DNA of 64,000 nucleotides, from NCBI GenBank assembly GCA_023426375.1, contig JAFAAV010000068.1, positions 62,001 to 126,000 on the forward strand. Reading direction: 5' to 3'. Both the position numbers and the translations under genes were made by a program. The notes under the pieces were generated by a model. That model worked only from the letters and a program-made list of their open reading frames with translations, was not told the origin of the DNA and made no database searches. Positions 7,548 to 16,652 of this stretch are shown here, one piece after another. How positions within the stretch are numbered: position 1 is the first letter of the stretch; the number at the start of each line of letters is the position of its first letter. The stretch is from Actinomycetes bacterium (GTDB lineage: Bacteria; Actinomycetota; Actinomycetes; Actinomycetales; Micrococcaceae).

Positions 7548-8857
7548 AGGATCAGCACGTTGGGCTCGTCCAGCAGGATCATGAGCAACTGCAGTCGGCG
7601 CTTCTGCCCACCGGACAGATCCTTGACCGGAGTCTTGAGCTGGGCGGAGGTGAACCCCAGTCGCTCGAGAAGCTGGGTGGGGCTCATTTCCTTGCCCTCG
7701 GTCACGTAGCTGGTTTTCTTGCTGGCGACCACGTCCGAGACGCGGTCATTGGCCACGTCATCGAGTTCGGCCAGCTGCTGCGTGAGCGTGGAGATCTTCA
7801 CGGTCTTGCCGCGCTTGACCCGCCCCGAGGTGGGGGAGACCGCGCCCGTGACCAGGCCGAGCAGCGTGGACTTGCCCGCGCCGTTGACGCCCAGGATGCC
7901 CGTGCGCTCGCCGGGAGCAATGAGCCAGGTGACGTCGTTGAGCACGGTGGTTTCGCCGTTGGCACCGTCGAAGGAGACGGAGACGTTTTCGATGTCCACC
8001 ACGTCCTTGCCCAACCGGGACACGGCCATGCGCGAGAGCGAGACCGAATCGCGCGGTGGGGGAACGTCGGAAATCAGTTGGTTGGCGGCGTCGATGCGGA
8101 ATTTGGGCTTGGAGGTCCGGGCGGGAGCACCACGGCGCAGCCATGCAAGTTCCTTGCGCATGAGGTTCTGGCGCTTCTGCTCGACCACCGCTGCCTGGCG
8201 ATCGCGCTCCACACGCTGCAGCACATAAGCCGCGTAACCACCTTCGAAGGGCTCGACCATACGGTCGTGCACCTCCCACGTGTCCGTGCACACGGCGTCC
8301 AGGAACCAGCGGTCGTGAGTCACGACCACCAGCGCGCCAGAGTTCTTGGACCAGCGGTTATTGAGGTGCTTGGCCAGCCAGGTGATGCCGTCCACGTCCA
8401 GGTGGTTGGTGGGCTCGTCCAGGAAAATCACGTCCCAGTCCTGGGCCAACAAGCTTGCCAGAGCCACACGGCGTCGTTGACCGCCGGAGAGCTCGCTGAT
8501 GTCGGTGTCCCAGTCAACGTCAGAGACCAGGCCGGAAATCACATCTCGCACCTTGGCGTCCGAGGCCCATTCGTGGTCGGGGACATCGCCGACGACGGCG
8601 TGCCCCACCGTTTGATTCGGGTCCAGGGTGTCCGCCTGGTCCAGCATGCCCACGGTGGTTCCCGAGCGAACGGTGACCCGCCCGCCGTCGGGATCGATGC
8701 GGCCGGCGAGTAGGCGCATCAGCGTTGACTTGCCGTCGCCGTTGCGCCCGACAATGCCAATCCGGTCACCCTGATCGATGCCTATGGAGACCGCGTCGAA
8801 AACGGTCTTGGTCGGATACTCGAGGTGCAGATTCTCTCCGCCAATCAGATGTGCCAC
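7538..8857 (-). pseudogene. Resident ABC-F ATPase gene, truncated by island insertion
   Basis: The chromosomal ABC-F gene starts at GTG 8857 (VAHLIGGENLHLEYPTK) and retains domain 1 complete (GRNGDGKST, LSGGQRRRVAL, FLDEPTNHLD) and domain 2 up to LSGGQKRRL and ILDEP. There the sequence switches to the island; the H-loop, remaining alpha/beta core and C-terminal coiled coil are missing, so domain 2 cannot cycle. The fused frame runs on to a stop at 7394-7396. TATCCT lies exactly 7 nt upstream of the GTG with no SD, suggesting a leaderless transcript. The longer upstream frame to 8926 is not needed. Confidence 0.8.
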
Positions 8858-8864
8858 GCAGGCC

Positions 8865-8870
8865 AGGATA
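8865..8870 (-). promoter_or_regulatory. -10 box of the resident ABC-F gene (leaderless)
   Basis: TATCCT followed by 7 nt and the GTG start. A transcript starting about 7 nt after the hexamer would begin at the start codon. No good -35 is visible. After the insertion this promoter would also drive the island ABC-F. Confidence 0.5.
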
Positions 8871-8924
8871 CAAGCGACAGGGTCATCCGGGAGAAGTGTC
8901 AGATTGGCGTGGGAGACTTGACCC

Positions 8925-9665
8925 ATGCAAGAGACTTACGTGACCGCCCCCGTGGCCGGGACGGTTTTGGACACACCCCAGGATCTGGCAGGCGCCGTCG
9001 AACACGTGCGCGAGCACCCGGGGCCCGTGGAAATCACGCTGGGCGCGGACCGCCCGGTGGGCCTGCACATGGGAAGTATGGTGCAGCGCCAAGCAGGCGA
9101 ACAGCTGCGCAAAGCCGGCGCCGATCCGCTGATCCTGCGCGCACCAGTGTCCGTGGACGAGGACATGCCGGACGAGGGTGTGATTGCCGAGTCCGATTCC
9201 GCACTGGTCCTGGCCCACGGCGTGGGCGCGCGAGCGCTCGTGCTCGCATTGGGAGGAGTCACCCACCGTGGCCGGCAGCGGCAACGGCTGTATTCAATGG
9301 TTGCCGCGCTCGCGGAAGCCGCCTCGGCTCAGGACGTTCGACTGCTCGTGCAGAACCACACCACCGTGGACGAAGTGGTCATGCTCCTGGTGCTCCTGGA
9401 TCGCGAATTCGATCAGGGCACCCTGGACGTCACCGAGCCCGAGGTCACCTCACTGGCATGGGACGTGTCCCGCTCCCGCGGCGCGGGGCAGACCGACATG
9501 GACGCCTGGGGATTCGTCAAACGCGCAGCCAAACGCGCGCCTGTGCTGGTGCGCGGTCTGGAACCGGGGGAGACCCACCACCTCGCACAAGCCCTGCCCG
9601 GCTTCGAGGAAGCCATGGCCAACGGTCGCCTGGTGGCGGTGGAACACTGCTCGGGAAGTCACTAA
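8925..9665 (+). CDS. Conserved-looking soluble protein, function not recognised
   Basis: 246 residues, ATG at 8925 with GGGAG about 9 nt upstream, divergent from the ABC-F gene. No signal peptide or membrane segment. The sequence is acidic, with alternating strand/helix character (ALVLAHGVGARALVLALGG, VRLLVQNHTTVDEVVMLLVLLDREF) that suggests an alpha/beta fold, but I see no catalytic motif. Codon use matches the surrounding housekeeping genes, so it is very likely a real gene. I do not assign a function. Confidence 0.75.
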   Translation: MQETYVTAPVAGTVLDTPQDLAGAVEHVREHPGPVEITLGADRPVGLHMGSMVQRQAGEQLRKAGADPLILRAPVSVDEDMPDEGVIAESDSALVLAHGVGARALVLALGGVTHRGRQRQRLYSMVAALAEAASAQDVRLLVQNHTTVDEVVMLLVLLDREFDQGTLDVTEPEVTSLAWDVSRSRGAGQTDMDAWGFVKRAAKRAPVLVRGLEPGETHHLAQALPGFEEAMANGRLVAVEHCSGSH

Positions 9666-9697
9666 TAAGAACCCGAGGTTCCCAGTGGGATTCCGTG

Positions 9698-9898
9698 ATG
9701 TGCATTTGCTCCCCTGCCAAACCCCTGCAACGATCCCCGTGGTTGCCGCTATTGGGAATTGCTATTGCAACGGTGGGATATCTCCTAGACGCCTTCGAAG
9801 TCAGTGTGGCGGGGATGTTGATGTTCTCGCTCTTCTGCGTGTGGCATGGTCATCAACTCGAACGACGTGCCAGGCCGAAGGCAAGTTCTCGAGCCTAG
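9698..9898 (+). CDS. Small two-helix membrane protein, hypothetical
   Basis: A 66-residue frame starting MCICSPAKPLQRS, with two hydrophobic stretches (WLPLLGIAIATVGYLLDAF and VAGMLMFSLFCVWH) and a basic C-terminus (QLERRARPKASSRA). It fits between the preceding gene and a strong terminator hairpin. The SD is weak and a GTG 3 nt upstream could also start it. Positive-inside topology would leave both ends in the cytoplasm. Not recognised. Confidence 0.4.
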   Translation: MCICSPAKPLQRSPWLPLLGIAIATVGYLLDAFEVSVAGMLMFSLFCVWHGHQLERRARPKASSRA

Positions 9899-9906
9899 GT
9901 GTAACT

Positions 9907-9946
9907 CGTAGACGCCCGGCTGCCCATGGGTTGCCGGGCGTCTACG
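9907..9946. terminator. Strong hairpin terminator before tRNA-Gln
   Basis: CGTAGACGCCCGGC (9907-9920) pairs over 14 bp with GCCGGGCGTCTACG (9933-9946), with a 12-nt loop. No long U-run follows, as is common for actinobacterial terminators. Confidence 0.65.
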
Positions 9947-9963
9947 CACGGTCGAGTGGATGC

Positions 9964-10001
9964 TAAAGTAATTTCTCGTGCGTCACAGGTGCGCACGAGA
10001 A
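9964..10001 (+). promoter_or_regulatory. tRNA-Gln promoter -10 box and leader hairpin
   Basis: TAAAGT at 9964-9969 is a good -10 box. Just after it TTCTCGTGCG (9973-9982) pairs with CGCACGAGAA (9992-10001), so the primary transcript would start with or at a 10-bp hairpin that must be processed off the tRNA. Confidence 0.45.
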
Positions 10002-10023
10002 TGCGGTGCCCACAAGGCAACGC

Positions 10024-10095
10024 TCCGCCATGGTGTAATTGGCAGCACACCGGCCTTTGGAGCCGTGAGTCTAGGTTCGAGTCCTAGTGGCGGAA
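10024..10095 (+). tRNA. tRNA-Gln (anticodon TTG)
   Basis: 72 nt fold into a full cloverleaf. Acceptor stem TCCGCCA/TGGCGGA, D-arm with TGTAATTGGCAGCACA, anticodon loop CTTTGGA (anticodon UUG), T-arm CTAGG-TTCGAGT-CCTAG, discriminator A at 10095. CCA is not encoded. No terminator separates it from glmU 65 nt downstream, so readthrough into glmU is likely. Confidence 0.92.
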
Positions 10096-10160
10096 CGCAC
10101 GAACCACCCAGGTGCAGATGGGTTCCCCCACCTGACGAGCAACCACGAGGAGTTAGCTCA

Positions 10161-11636
10161 GTGAGCATCGTCGATACCGCGGCCGATCAGAGCGCCGCGA
10201 CCGCCGGGTCCAACCCCGCAGCAATCATCGTCCTGGCCGCAGGCAAAGGCACCCGCATGAAGTCCAAGACCCCCAAGATCTTGCATGAGATCGGGGGTCG
10301 TTCCATGGTCGGGCACGCTCTCAAGGTCGCGCGGGAACTGAACCCGGAGCAGCTCGTGGCGGTTATCCGGCACCAACGAGACCTCGTGGAAGCACACATC
10401 AACGAGCTGGACTCCAGCGTGCTGATTGCGGACCAGTCCGACGTTCCCGGCACCGGCAGTGCCGTGGATGCGGGCCTGGAAGTCCTGGACCGCGAGACTC
10501 CCGTGTCCGGCACTGTGGTCGTCACCTACGGCGACGTTCCGCTGCTCACCGCACAGACCCTGCAGGACTTCGTGGCCTATCACCGTGACCACGGCAACGC
10601 CGTGACGGTGCTGACCGCGGATCACCCCACTCCGGGCAAATATGGCCGCATCCTGCGGGACGACAACGGTCAGCTCGCGGAGATCAAGGAATTCAAGGAC
10701 GCCACCGAGGACGAACGCGCGGTCGTGGAGGTCAACTCCGGCATCTTCGCTTTCGACGCCGCGGTGCTGCGCGACTCTCTGGCCCAGGTGGACACCAACA
10801 ACGCCCAGGCCGAGAAGTACCTCACGGACGTTCCCAAACTTGCTCGCGCTGCGGGCCACCGCGTGGACGCCCTGAAGATGGCGGACTACATGGAGCTCGA
10901 GGGCGCCAACGACCGCGAACAGCTCTCCGAGCTCGGCGCTTACCTCAACAAGCGCACCCTCAAGATGCACATGGCCAACGGCGTAACGGTCGTAGATCCG
11001 GGCACCACGTGGATCGACGACACCGTGGAGATCGAACAGGACGTCACCATCCTGCCCGGCACCCAACTGCACGGCAGCACGCGAATCGCTGAGGACGCCG
11101 TCGTCGGACCGGACACCACCCTGACCAACGTGACCGTGGGCAACGGCGCAACCGTGGTTCGCACTCACGGCAGTGACTCCGAACTGGGCGCGGGTGCCTC
11201 CGTGGGACCGTTCGCGTACCTGCGTCCGGGCACCGTGCTGGGCGCCAAGGGCAAGATCGGCACGTTCGTGGAGACCAAGAACTCGACCATCGGCGAAGGC
11301 TCCAAGATCCCGCATCTTTCCTACGTGGGCGACGCGACGATCGGCGACCACTCGAACATCGGCGCGGCCTCCGTGTTCGTCAACTACGACGGCGTCAACA
11401 AGCACCGCACCGTGGTGGGCAACCACGTGCGCATGGGTTCGGACAACATGTACGTTGCGCCCGTGACCATTGGCGACGGCGCCTACTCCGGTGCCGGCAC
11501 GACCGTCCGCAAGGACGTGCCCGCCGGCGCACTGGCCCTCACCGAGGGGAATCAGGTCATCGTGGAAGGATGGGTGCAGAAGCACCGTCCCGGAACCGAT
11601 GCGGCCAAGGCCGCGGAAGCGTCCAACGGCTCATAA
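10161..11636 (+). CDS. glmU: Bifunctional N-acetylglucosamine-1-phosphate uridyltransferase / glucosamine-1-phosphate acetyltransferase
   Basis: 491 residues from GTG 10161, with GAGGAG 7 nt upstream; the frame extends further up through the tRNA and is not real there. The N-terminal pyrophosphorylase begins AAIIVLAAGKGTRMKSKTPK, with DVPGTGSAV and VTYGDVPLL; the C-terminal left-handed beta-helix has the hexapeptide pattern and GPFAYLRPGTVLG, KNSTIGEGSKIPHLSYVGDATIG, NYDGVNKHRT. Makes UDP-GlcNAc for peptidoglycan and other envelope polymers. Followed by prs 86 nt downstream, the standard actinobacterial order. Confidence 0.97.
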   Translation: MSIVDTAADQSAATAGSNPAAIIVLAAGKGTRMKSKTPKILHEIGGRSMVGHALKVARELNPEQLVAVIRHQRDLVEAHINELDSSVLIADQSDVPGTGSAVDAGLEVLDRETPVSGTVVVTYGDVPLLTAQTLQDFVAYHRDHGNAVTVLTADHPTPGKYGRILRDDNGQLAEIKEFKDATEDERAVVEVNSGIFAFDAAVLRDSLAQVDTNNAQAEKYLTDVPKLARAAGHRVDALKMADYMELEGANDREQLSELGAYLNKRTLKMHMANGVTVVDPGTTWIDDTVEIEQDVTILPGTQLHGSTRIAEDAVVGPDTTLTNVTVGNGATVVRTHGSDSELGAGASVGPFAYLRPGTVLGAKGKIGTFVETKNSTIGEGSKIPHLSYVGDATIGDHSNIGAASVFVNYDGVNKHRTVVGNHVRMGSDNMYVAPVTIGDGAYSGAGTTVRKDVPAGALALTEGNQVIVEGWVQKHRPGTDAAKAAEASNGS

Positions 11637-11722
11637 AACTCTGACCGCGCATCCCAGGCCTGAACCGGGCACGAGACACGCGACCAGCGCTCCATCAAGC
11701 ATTTCGAGGAAAGCGAGTTCAC

Positions 11723-12703
11723 ATGACCGGAATTACTAATGCAGGGTCGAACCGCATGGTTCTGCTCTCGGGTCGTGCACATCCGCAGCTGGCGCAGGAT
11801 ATCGCACGCGAATTGGGCACCGAATTGGTCCCCACTGACGCGTACGACTTTGCCAACGGTGAGACCTACGTGCGATTCGGTGAGTCGGTGCGTGGCGCGG
11901 ATGCATTCCTCATCCAGTCCCACCCGGCACCCATCAACCAGTGGATCATGGAACAGCTGATCATGCTTGACTCTCTCAAGCGCGCATCGGCCAAGTCCAT
12001 CACCGTGGTCAGCCCGTTCTACCCCTACGCCCGCCAGGACAAGAAGCACCGCGGCCGCGAGCCCATCTCGGCCCGCCTGATCTCCGATCTGTACAAGACC
12101 GCCGGTGCTGATCGCCTGATGTCCGTGGACCTGCACACCGCGCAGATCCAGGGCTTCTTCGACGGCCCCGTGGACCACCTCATGGCCATTCCGCTGTTGA
12201 GCGACTACGTGCGTTCCGTGGTGGACGAGTCCAACGTGACCGTGGTGTCCCCGGACACCGGCCGCGTGCGCGTGGCTGAGCAGTGGGCCGAGCGTTTGGG
12301 TGGCGCGCCGCTGGCGTTCGTGCACAAGACGCGCGACATCAACGTTCCCAACCAGGCCGAGTCCAAGCAGGTCGTGGGCGATATCGAGGGTCGCACCTGT
12401 GTGCTCATCGACGACATGATCGACACCGGTGGAACCATTTCCGGTGCCGTGAAGGTGCTGCGTGACAACGGTGCCAAGGACGTCATCATTGCGGCCACCC
12501 ACGCGGTGTTCTCGGACCCCGCCGTGGAGCGCCTGGCCAACTGCGGTGCCATGAAGGTTGTCGTGACCGACACCCTCCCGGTTCCGGAGGAGCACCAGTT
12601 CGAGAACCTCGAGGTCATCTCGATCGCACCGTTGATCGCCCGTGCCATTCAGGAAGTCTTCGAGGACGGCTCGGTGACCAGCCTGTTCAACGGCCGGTCC
12701 TGA
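11723..12703 (+). CDS. prs: Ribose-phosphate pyrophosphokinase
   Basis: 326 residues, the usual size. Converts ribose-5-phosphate and ATP to PRPP for nucleotide, His and Trp synthesis. Signature features: FANGETYVRFGESVRG, FYPYARQDKKHRGREPISARL (ATP site with the catalytic loop), DLHTAQIQGFFDGPVDHL, and the PRPP-binding VLIDDMIDTGGT. Purine-rich SD (AGGAAAG) before ATG 11723. Co-oriented with glmU and closed by a strong terminator. Confidence 0.97.
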   Translation: MTGITNAGSNRMVLLSGRAHPQLAQDIARELGTELVPTDAYDFANGETYVRFGESVRGADAFLIQSHPAPINQWIMEQLIMLDSLKRASAKSITVVSPFYPYARQDKKHRGREPISARLISDLYKTAGADRLMSVDLHTAQIQGFFDGPVDHLMAIPLLSDYVRSVVDESNVTVVSPDTGRVRVAEQWAERLGGAPLAFVHKTRDINVPNQAESKQVVGDIEGRTCVLIDDMIDTGGTISGAVKVLRDNGAKDVIIAATHAVFSDPAVERLANCGAMKVVVTDTLPVPEEHQFENLEVISIAPLIARAIQEVFEDGSVTSLFNGRS

Positions 12704-12743
12704 TCCTCATGATCCGCGTCCGGTTCCCCTGAACCGTGACATG

Positions 12744-12780
12744 AAAAAGCCACCCGCCGGCCAACGGCGGGTGGCTTTTT
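12744..12780. terminator. Rho-independent bidirectional terminator after prs
   Basis: AAAAAGCCACCCGCCG pairs over 16 bp with CGGCGGGTGGCTTTTT, with a 5-nt loop, and A/T tracts on both sides. It serves prs and the convergent lysozyme gene. Confidence 0.9.
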
Positions 12781-12801
12781 CGTTACGTGGTGCTGGGGCC
12801 C

Positions 12802-14475
12802 TTAGCGGGTGACCCACACGCGGTTGGTCACCGAGGACCAACGCACGGTGTAGCCCTTGGAGAAGCGCTGGTGCACCTCGGTGCCCACGCGGTACTCGTC
12901 GGTCACGGGGAAGCCGTAGCCGCGCTCGTAACCGCGCTGGCTCCAGTGCTTGCCAATGGCTCCGTACTCCTTGATGGTGTTGGAGCCGGTGGAACGGGTC
13001 CACATGACCTTGTGAGTGCGACCGGCGGTCGTGGTGAAGCTCTGGTAGGCACCACCGGAGATCGAACGCTCTTCCGTGGACGGGAATCCCAGTCCGCGCT
13101 CGCGACCGGTTTGCACGAACTTGTTCCCGATGCTCGAGGTGTTGCGCACCATGTGTGCACCGGTACGCGGGTGCCAGTACGCCGTGGCCTTCACGCCGTT
13201 GCGCACGAACTCCTGGTACCGACCACCGGAGGCAGCAGCGCGTTCAGGGGTCACGGCCTGACCCCACTTGGCGGCGCCGCCGGTGGCACGATAGATGGAA
13301 CCGATACCGCCGCTGACGGTGTAGTTCTGGCTCACGGCATTGGTGCTCGGCGCGCGACCGCCCAGGGGCTTGTAGTTGCGCGAGCTGGCCATGGACTGCA
13401 GCTGAGCCCAGGATCCGCGGTACTGGTTGGAGTCACCGGAGAAGGGGCCGGAGGCCGAGAACTGCCAGATGTCGTAGGTGGACCAGCCGTTGGGCATGGC
13501 ACCTGCACCGGTCGTGTTGTACGCGGCAATGTGTAGCGGGTGGGTGTTGAACTGGGCCGTGTTACCCGTGCACGTGCGCCACCAGTCGGTGGTCGTGTAG
13601 ATCGCGGGTAGGCGACCGGTGCGCTGCTTGTAACGGTCCGAGAAGGACTTGATCCACGAGTTCATCTGCCCGTGGGACATGTTGTAGCACGTGTTGCCCA
13701 GAGTGGAGTACGGGTTGTACTCGATGTCCAGCAGACCGGGCAGGGTCTTGCCGTCCGCGGACCAACCGCCGCCGTTGTTCACGAAGTAGTCGGCCTGCGC
13801 CGCACCGGAGGACACGCTCGGCAGGGCGAAGTGGTAGGCACCGCGGATCATGCCCACGTTGTAGGAGCCGCTGTACTGCGAAGCGAACGAGGGGGACTTG
13901 TACCCGGTTCCCTCGGTGGCCTTCACGTACGCGAAGCGGGCGCCCTTGGAGTACTCGGCGCTCCAGTTCACGGTCGGCTGCCAACCGGAGACGTCCATGC
14001 CCATGATGCCCGCAGGACGCCACGTGTTGGCCTGGATCATCAGGGACATCGAACCTGCCGGACCCACAGTCTGGGTGCCGGAGGGGTCAGCGTTCGGGCT
14101 CTCCCGGGTTTCCGGGGTCACGGCACCGACCGACGCCGACGCCGCCGGGGCGGGTTTCGCGTCGAGGTCCTTTTCGACCTGCTCGAGTTCAGCTTCTGAC
14201 TCGGGGGACAGGTTGGTGGTTTCTTCCATGGACTTCATGCGCTGACCCATGGTGGCGCCGGGGTTCTTATCGCCGGTCTTGGGCGGTGCGCTCGGAAGCT
14301 TGGGGTCCTTGACCACCGTGTCGAGTTCTTCGGTTTCCACGGACACCACGTTGCCGCGGTCGGGATCGAGATTCTCTGTGGGGGTTTCTACGGCCGTGGC
14401 CGGAGCGAATGTGGTGAATGCCAGAATGGCCGCCGTGACGGCAGCGGGCAGGGCTGTCTTTCGGGGGGAGATCAC
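12802..14475 (-). CDS. Secreted GH25 lysozyme with LGFP repeats
   Basis: About 557 residues from GTG 14475 (AAGG 7 nt upstream), which gives a compact signal peptide (SPRKTALPAAVTAAILAFTTFAPATA). Upstream ATG 14532 lies 4 nt after a TAGAAT box and is an alternative with a longer n-region. An acidic/Pro-rich linker follows, then GH25: IMGMDVSGWQPTVNW, FAYVKATEGTGYKSPSF, GAYHFALP, and LLDIEYN with the catalytic Asp-x-Glu, then WQFS. The C-terminal third is a run of LGFP-type repeats (RERGLGFPSTEE, YERGYGFPVTDEY) that anchor proteins to the cell envelope. Cleaves the glycan strand of peptidoglycan. Confidence 0.9.
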   Translation of the reverse strand: MISPRKTALPAAVTAAILAFTTFAPATAVETPTENLDPDRGNVVSVETEELDTVVKDPKLPSAPPKTGDKNPGATMGQRMKSMEETTNLSPESEAELEQVEKDLDAKPAPAASASVGAVTPETRESPNADPSGTQTVGPAGSMSLMIQANTWRPAGIMGMDVSGWQPTVNWSAEYSKGARFAYVKATEGTGYKSPSFASQYSGSYNVGMIRGAYHFALPSVSSGAAQADYFVNNGGGWSADGKTLPGLLDIEYNPYSTLGNTCYNMSHGQMNSWIKSFSDRYKQRTGRLPAIYTTTDWWRTCTGNTAQFNTHPLHIAAYNTTGAGAMPNGWSTYDIWQFSASGPFSGDSNQYRGSWAQLQSMASSRNYKPLGGRAPSTNAVSQNYTVSGGIGSIYRATGGAAKWGQAVTPERAAASGGRYQEFVRNGVKATAYWHPRTGAHMVRNTSSIGNKFVQTGRERGLGFPSTEERSISGGAYQSFTTTAGRTHKVMWTRSTGSNTIKEYGAIGKHWSQRGYERGYGFPVTDEYRVGTEVHQRFSKGYTVRWSSVTNRVWVTR

Positions 14476-14651
14476 ACGAATTGCCTTACTGGGGGATGGT
14501 GCGCGGGGGAGCGCTTGGGCATTGGGGGGCATAAGGATTCTAGACAACTTTCAGCGATTTAATGGGATTAATTTAAGGGAACCGATCACGAAAGCATTTC
14601 GAGGCCGCAAATTTTCGGTTTCGGACACCGTAAGTTCGCTTGCCTTTAATC

Positions 14652-14711
14652 GACGTTACCCGCCACCTCGCGATGGAGGTGACGGGCAACGTCTGCGGTC
14701 TGCGACCGCAG
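14652..14711 (-). terminator. Two stacked hairpins downstream of the sugar transferase gene
   Basis: GACGTTACCCGCCACCTC (14652-14669) pairs with GAGGTGACGGGCAACGTC (14676-14693) apart from two mismatched positions, and CTGCGGTC-TGC-GACCGCAG follows at 14693-14711. Positioned just after the minus-strand stop at 14734. Confidence 0.55.
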
Positions 14712-14733
14712 TAAGTGAGGATTGAGGCGAAGG

Positions 14734-16212
14734 TCAGTAGGCGCCGTCGGAGGCGAAAACGGCCTTGAAGGTTCGCAGCAGAATGATCATGTCCTGAACC
14801 GGGGACCAGTTCTCCACGTAGTACAGGTCCAACCGGACGGACTGTTCCCAGTCCAGGTCGGAGCGGCCGGAGACCTGCCACAGGCCGGTGATGCCCGGAC
14901 GCACACGCAGCCGACGGTAGACGTGCTTCTCGTACTGGTCCACTTCCGAAGCCAGAGGTGGTCGCGGGCCGACCAGGGACATCGTGCCGCCCAGGACATT
15001 GAGGAACTGGGGAAGCTCGTCCAGGCTGTAGCGCCGCATCCACTTACCAGGCCGGGTCACGCGCGGGTCGTCCTTCATCTTGAACAGCACACCACCCTGT
15101 GACTCGTTGGCTGCGAGCAGTGCGGCCTTGCGCTCTTCGGCGTCCACGTACATGGAGCGGAACTTGAGCATCTTGAACCGGGTGCCGTCGATACCCACGC
15201 GCTCCTGCGCGAAGAAGGCGGGACCGCCGTCGTGCGTCTTGACGATCAGACCGAGCACGATCAGGACGGGCGACAACAGAAGCAGAGCGCAAGCAGCGCC
15301 CACGATGTCGATGCCGCGCTTGATCATCTTCTTGGAACGGGTGAAGCGCGGGGTGGCCACATGGATGAGCGGCAAACCTGCCAGCTGCTGGGTATGGATG
15401 CGCGGACCGGCGATGTCAGTCAGGCCGGTGTTCATGACCAACCGGATGTGCTCGTCCGCCAGAGCCCAGCCCAGATGACGGATCTCGCGAGTGCTCAGGG
15501 GCACAGAAGCGGTCATCACCAGGGTCTCGATGCGATTCTCGCAACACGCCTGCACAATGCCGGCCACACTGGGGCGCACGCCCTCTTCCAATGTGTTGAC
15601 GGGTAGTTCAACGTGCTCGAGTTCCTTGGGCATCTCCCGCCGGGACCGCGGCATGTACACGGCCACCGGTTTGAAACCGGCGTCCGGGCGGCGCTGGAGT
15701 TCATCCACCATCTCCACAGCACCGGGGAAACGACCGATGATCATGGTCCGCGACATGGCCTGACCCCTGAAGCGCCGCTGCATCAGGTTGTGACGGGCTA
15801 CGAAACGACCACCGATCAGGGTGAGCAGACCGAGCGGGAGGGCAGTGAGGACGTAACCGCGCGCCGTGGGAATGTCGAAAGCGTAGGACACAATGGCGAT
15901 CGCACCGAAGAGGACCAGGGTGGAGGTGACCACCTGTTTGGTCTCCTCGACACCGTTACCGATCAATCGGACGCCGCGGGTGCCGCGAAGTTCCAGCCAC
16001 GACCACCATCCGACTCCGAGAATCACACCGACTAACCAATAGGGAACCGGAATTGATTCGAGCGGGAGAAATCCATCGCCTAAGCCAAAGCGAATCAATT
16101 GGCTCAATGCCAATGCCACAGCCAACGCCAGAGCATCGGATATCCGCAGAGTCTGCTGGTATTTCTCACGCCACAACGCTTGCGTGTGGCGCACTGTTGG
16201 CTCCTTGAACAT
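14734..16212 (-). CDS. Polyprenyl-phosphate sugar phosphotransferase initiating exopolysaccharide synthesis
   Basis: 492 residues. About four or five N-terminal transmembrane segments (e.g. ALALAVALALSQLIRFGL, YWLVGVILGVGWWSWL) are followed by a CoA-binding-like Rossmann middle domain and the bacterial sugar transferase domain: KRGIDIVGAACALLLLSPVL, FFAQERVGIDGTRFKMLKFRSM, RRYSLDELPQFLNVLGGTMSLVGPRP, and RVRPGITGLWQVSGRS. This family transfers a sugar-1-phosphate to undecaprenyl phosphate, the first membrane step of capsule/EPS assembly. ATG 16212 has GGGAGGGAACG upstream. It likely works with the glycosyltransferases at 22-32 kb. Confidence 0.9.
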   Translation of the reverse strand: MFKEPTVRHTQALWREKYQQTLRISDALALAVALALSQLIRFGLGDGFLPLESIPVPYWLVGVILGVGWWSWLELRGTRGVRLIGNGVEETKQVVTSTLVLFGAIAIVSYAFDIPTARGYVLTALPLGLLTLIGGRFVARHNLMQRRFRGQAMSRTMIIGRFPGAVEMVDELQRRPDAGFKPVAVYMPRSRREMPKELEHVELPVNTLEEGVRPSVAGIVQACCENRIETLVMTASVPLSTREIRHLGWALADEHIRLVMNTGLTDIAGPRIHTQQLAGLPLIHVATPRFTRSKKMIKRGIDIVGAACALLLLSPVLIVLGLIVKTHDGGPAFFAQERVGIDGTRFKMLKFRSMYVDAEERKAALLAANESQGGVLFKMKDDPRVTRPGKWMRRYSLDELPQFLNVLGGTMSLVGPRPPLASEVDQYEKHVYRRLRVRPGITGLWQVSGRSDLDWEQSVRLDLYYVENWSPVQDMIILLRTFKAVFASDGAY

Positions 16213-16431
16213 GATCGTCGTTCCCTCCCCCTAAAACGGTCGACGAGAGTGCGTGGTGATCCGCACCGCGTCAGCGCGACCGTGAATGTGAGGCGGCCGC
16301 ACCTTGGAATCTCCCCCGAGATTCATGGTCTCCACGATAGCGCGAATTGCACCTATCTGGCCCCTGTCCAGGGCGAATGGGTACACAACGGGGGACGAGC
16401 ATGTGAGCGGTTCGGGGGATAAAGGCCCGTG

Positions 16432-16481
16432 GTATTCTGTGTGAGTTGCCAAGGCGAGGGGGCAGCGTATTTTGCTGCCCC
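16432..16481 (+). promoter_or_regulatory. Probable rplY promoter and 5' leader hairpin
   Basis: The 440-nt gap before rplY holds TATTCT (16432-16437) with a weak TTCGGG 16 nt upstream as a promoter candidate. It is followed by GGGGCAGC-GTATTTT-GCTGCCCC (16459-16481), an 8-bp hairpin. The implied leader is about 200 nt, unusually long for a ribosomal protein gene. No other gene is visible in the gap. Confidence 0.4.
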
Positions 16482-16652
16482 GTTATCGACGACGGCTGGT
16501 GGGATCGTGAACTCCCGTGACATCACGGATCGGGAGCGCCATGCGGTACCGCACCACGTCGGTTTGCTGACCGGTTCAACGAGTGGTGCGAGTGCCATTC
16601 GGGCGGTCAGTGTGGTGACGAACCGATAACCCACAATCGAAGGAGTTCCACC

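Noticed and set aside
10158..11585. 475-codon minus-strand frame opposite glmU
   Set aside because: Antisense shadow of glmU caused by high GC; composition (His/Val/Gly-rich) is not protein-like and glmU is certain. The same applies to the long antisense frames opposite prs, mfd, lpdA-like and sugar-transferase genes.
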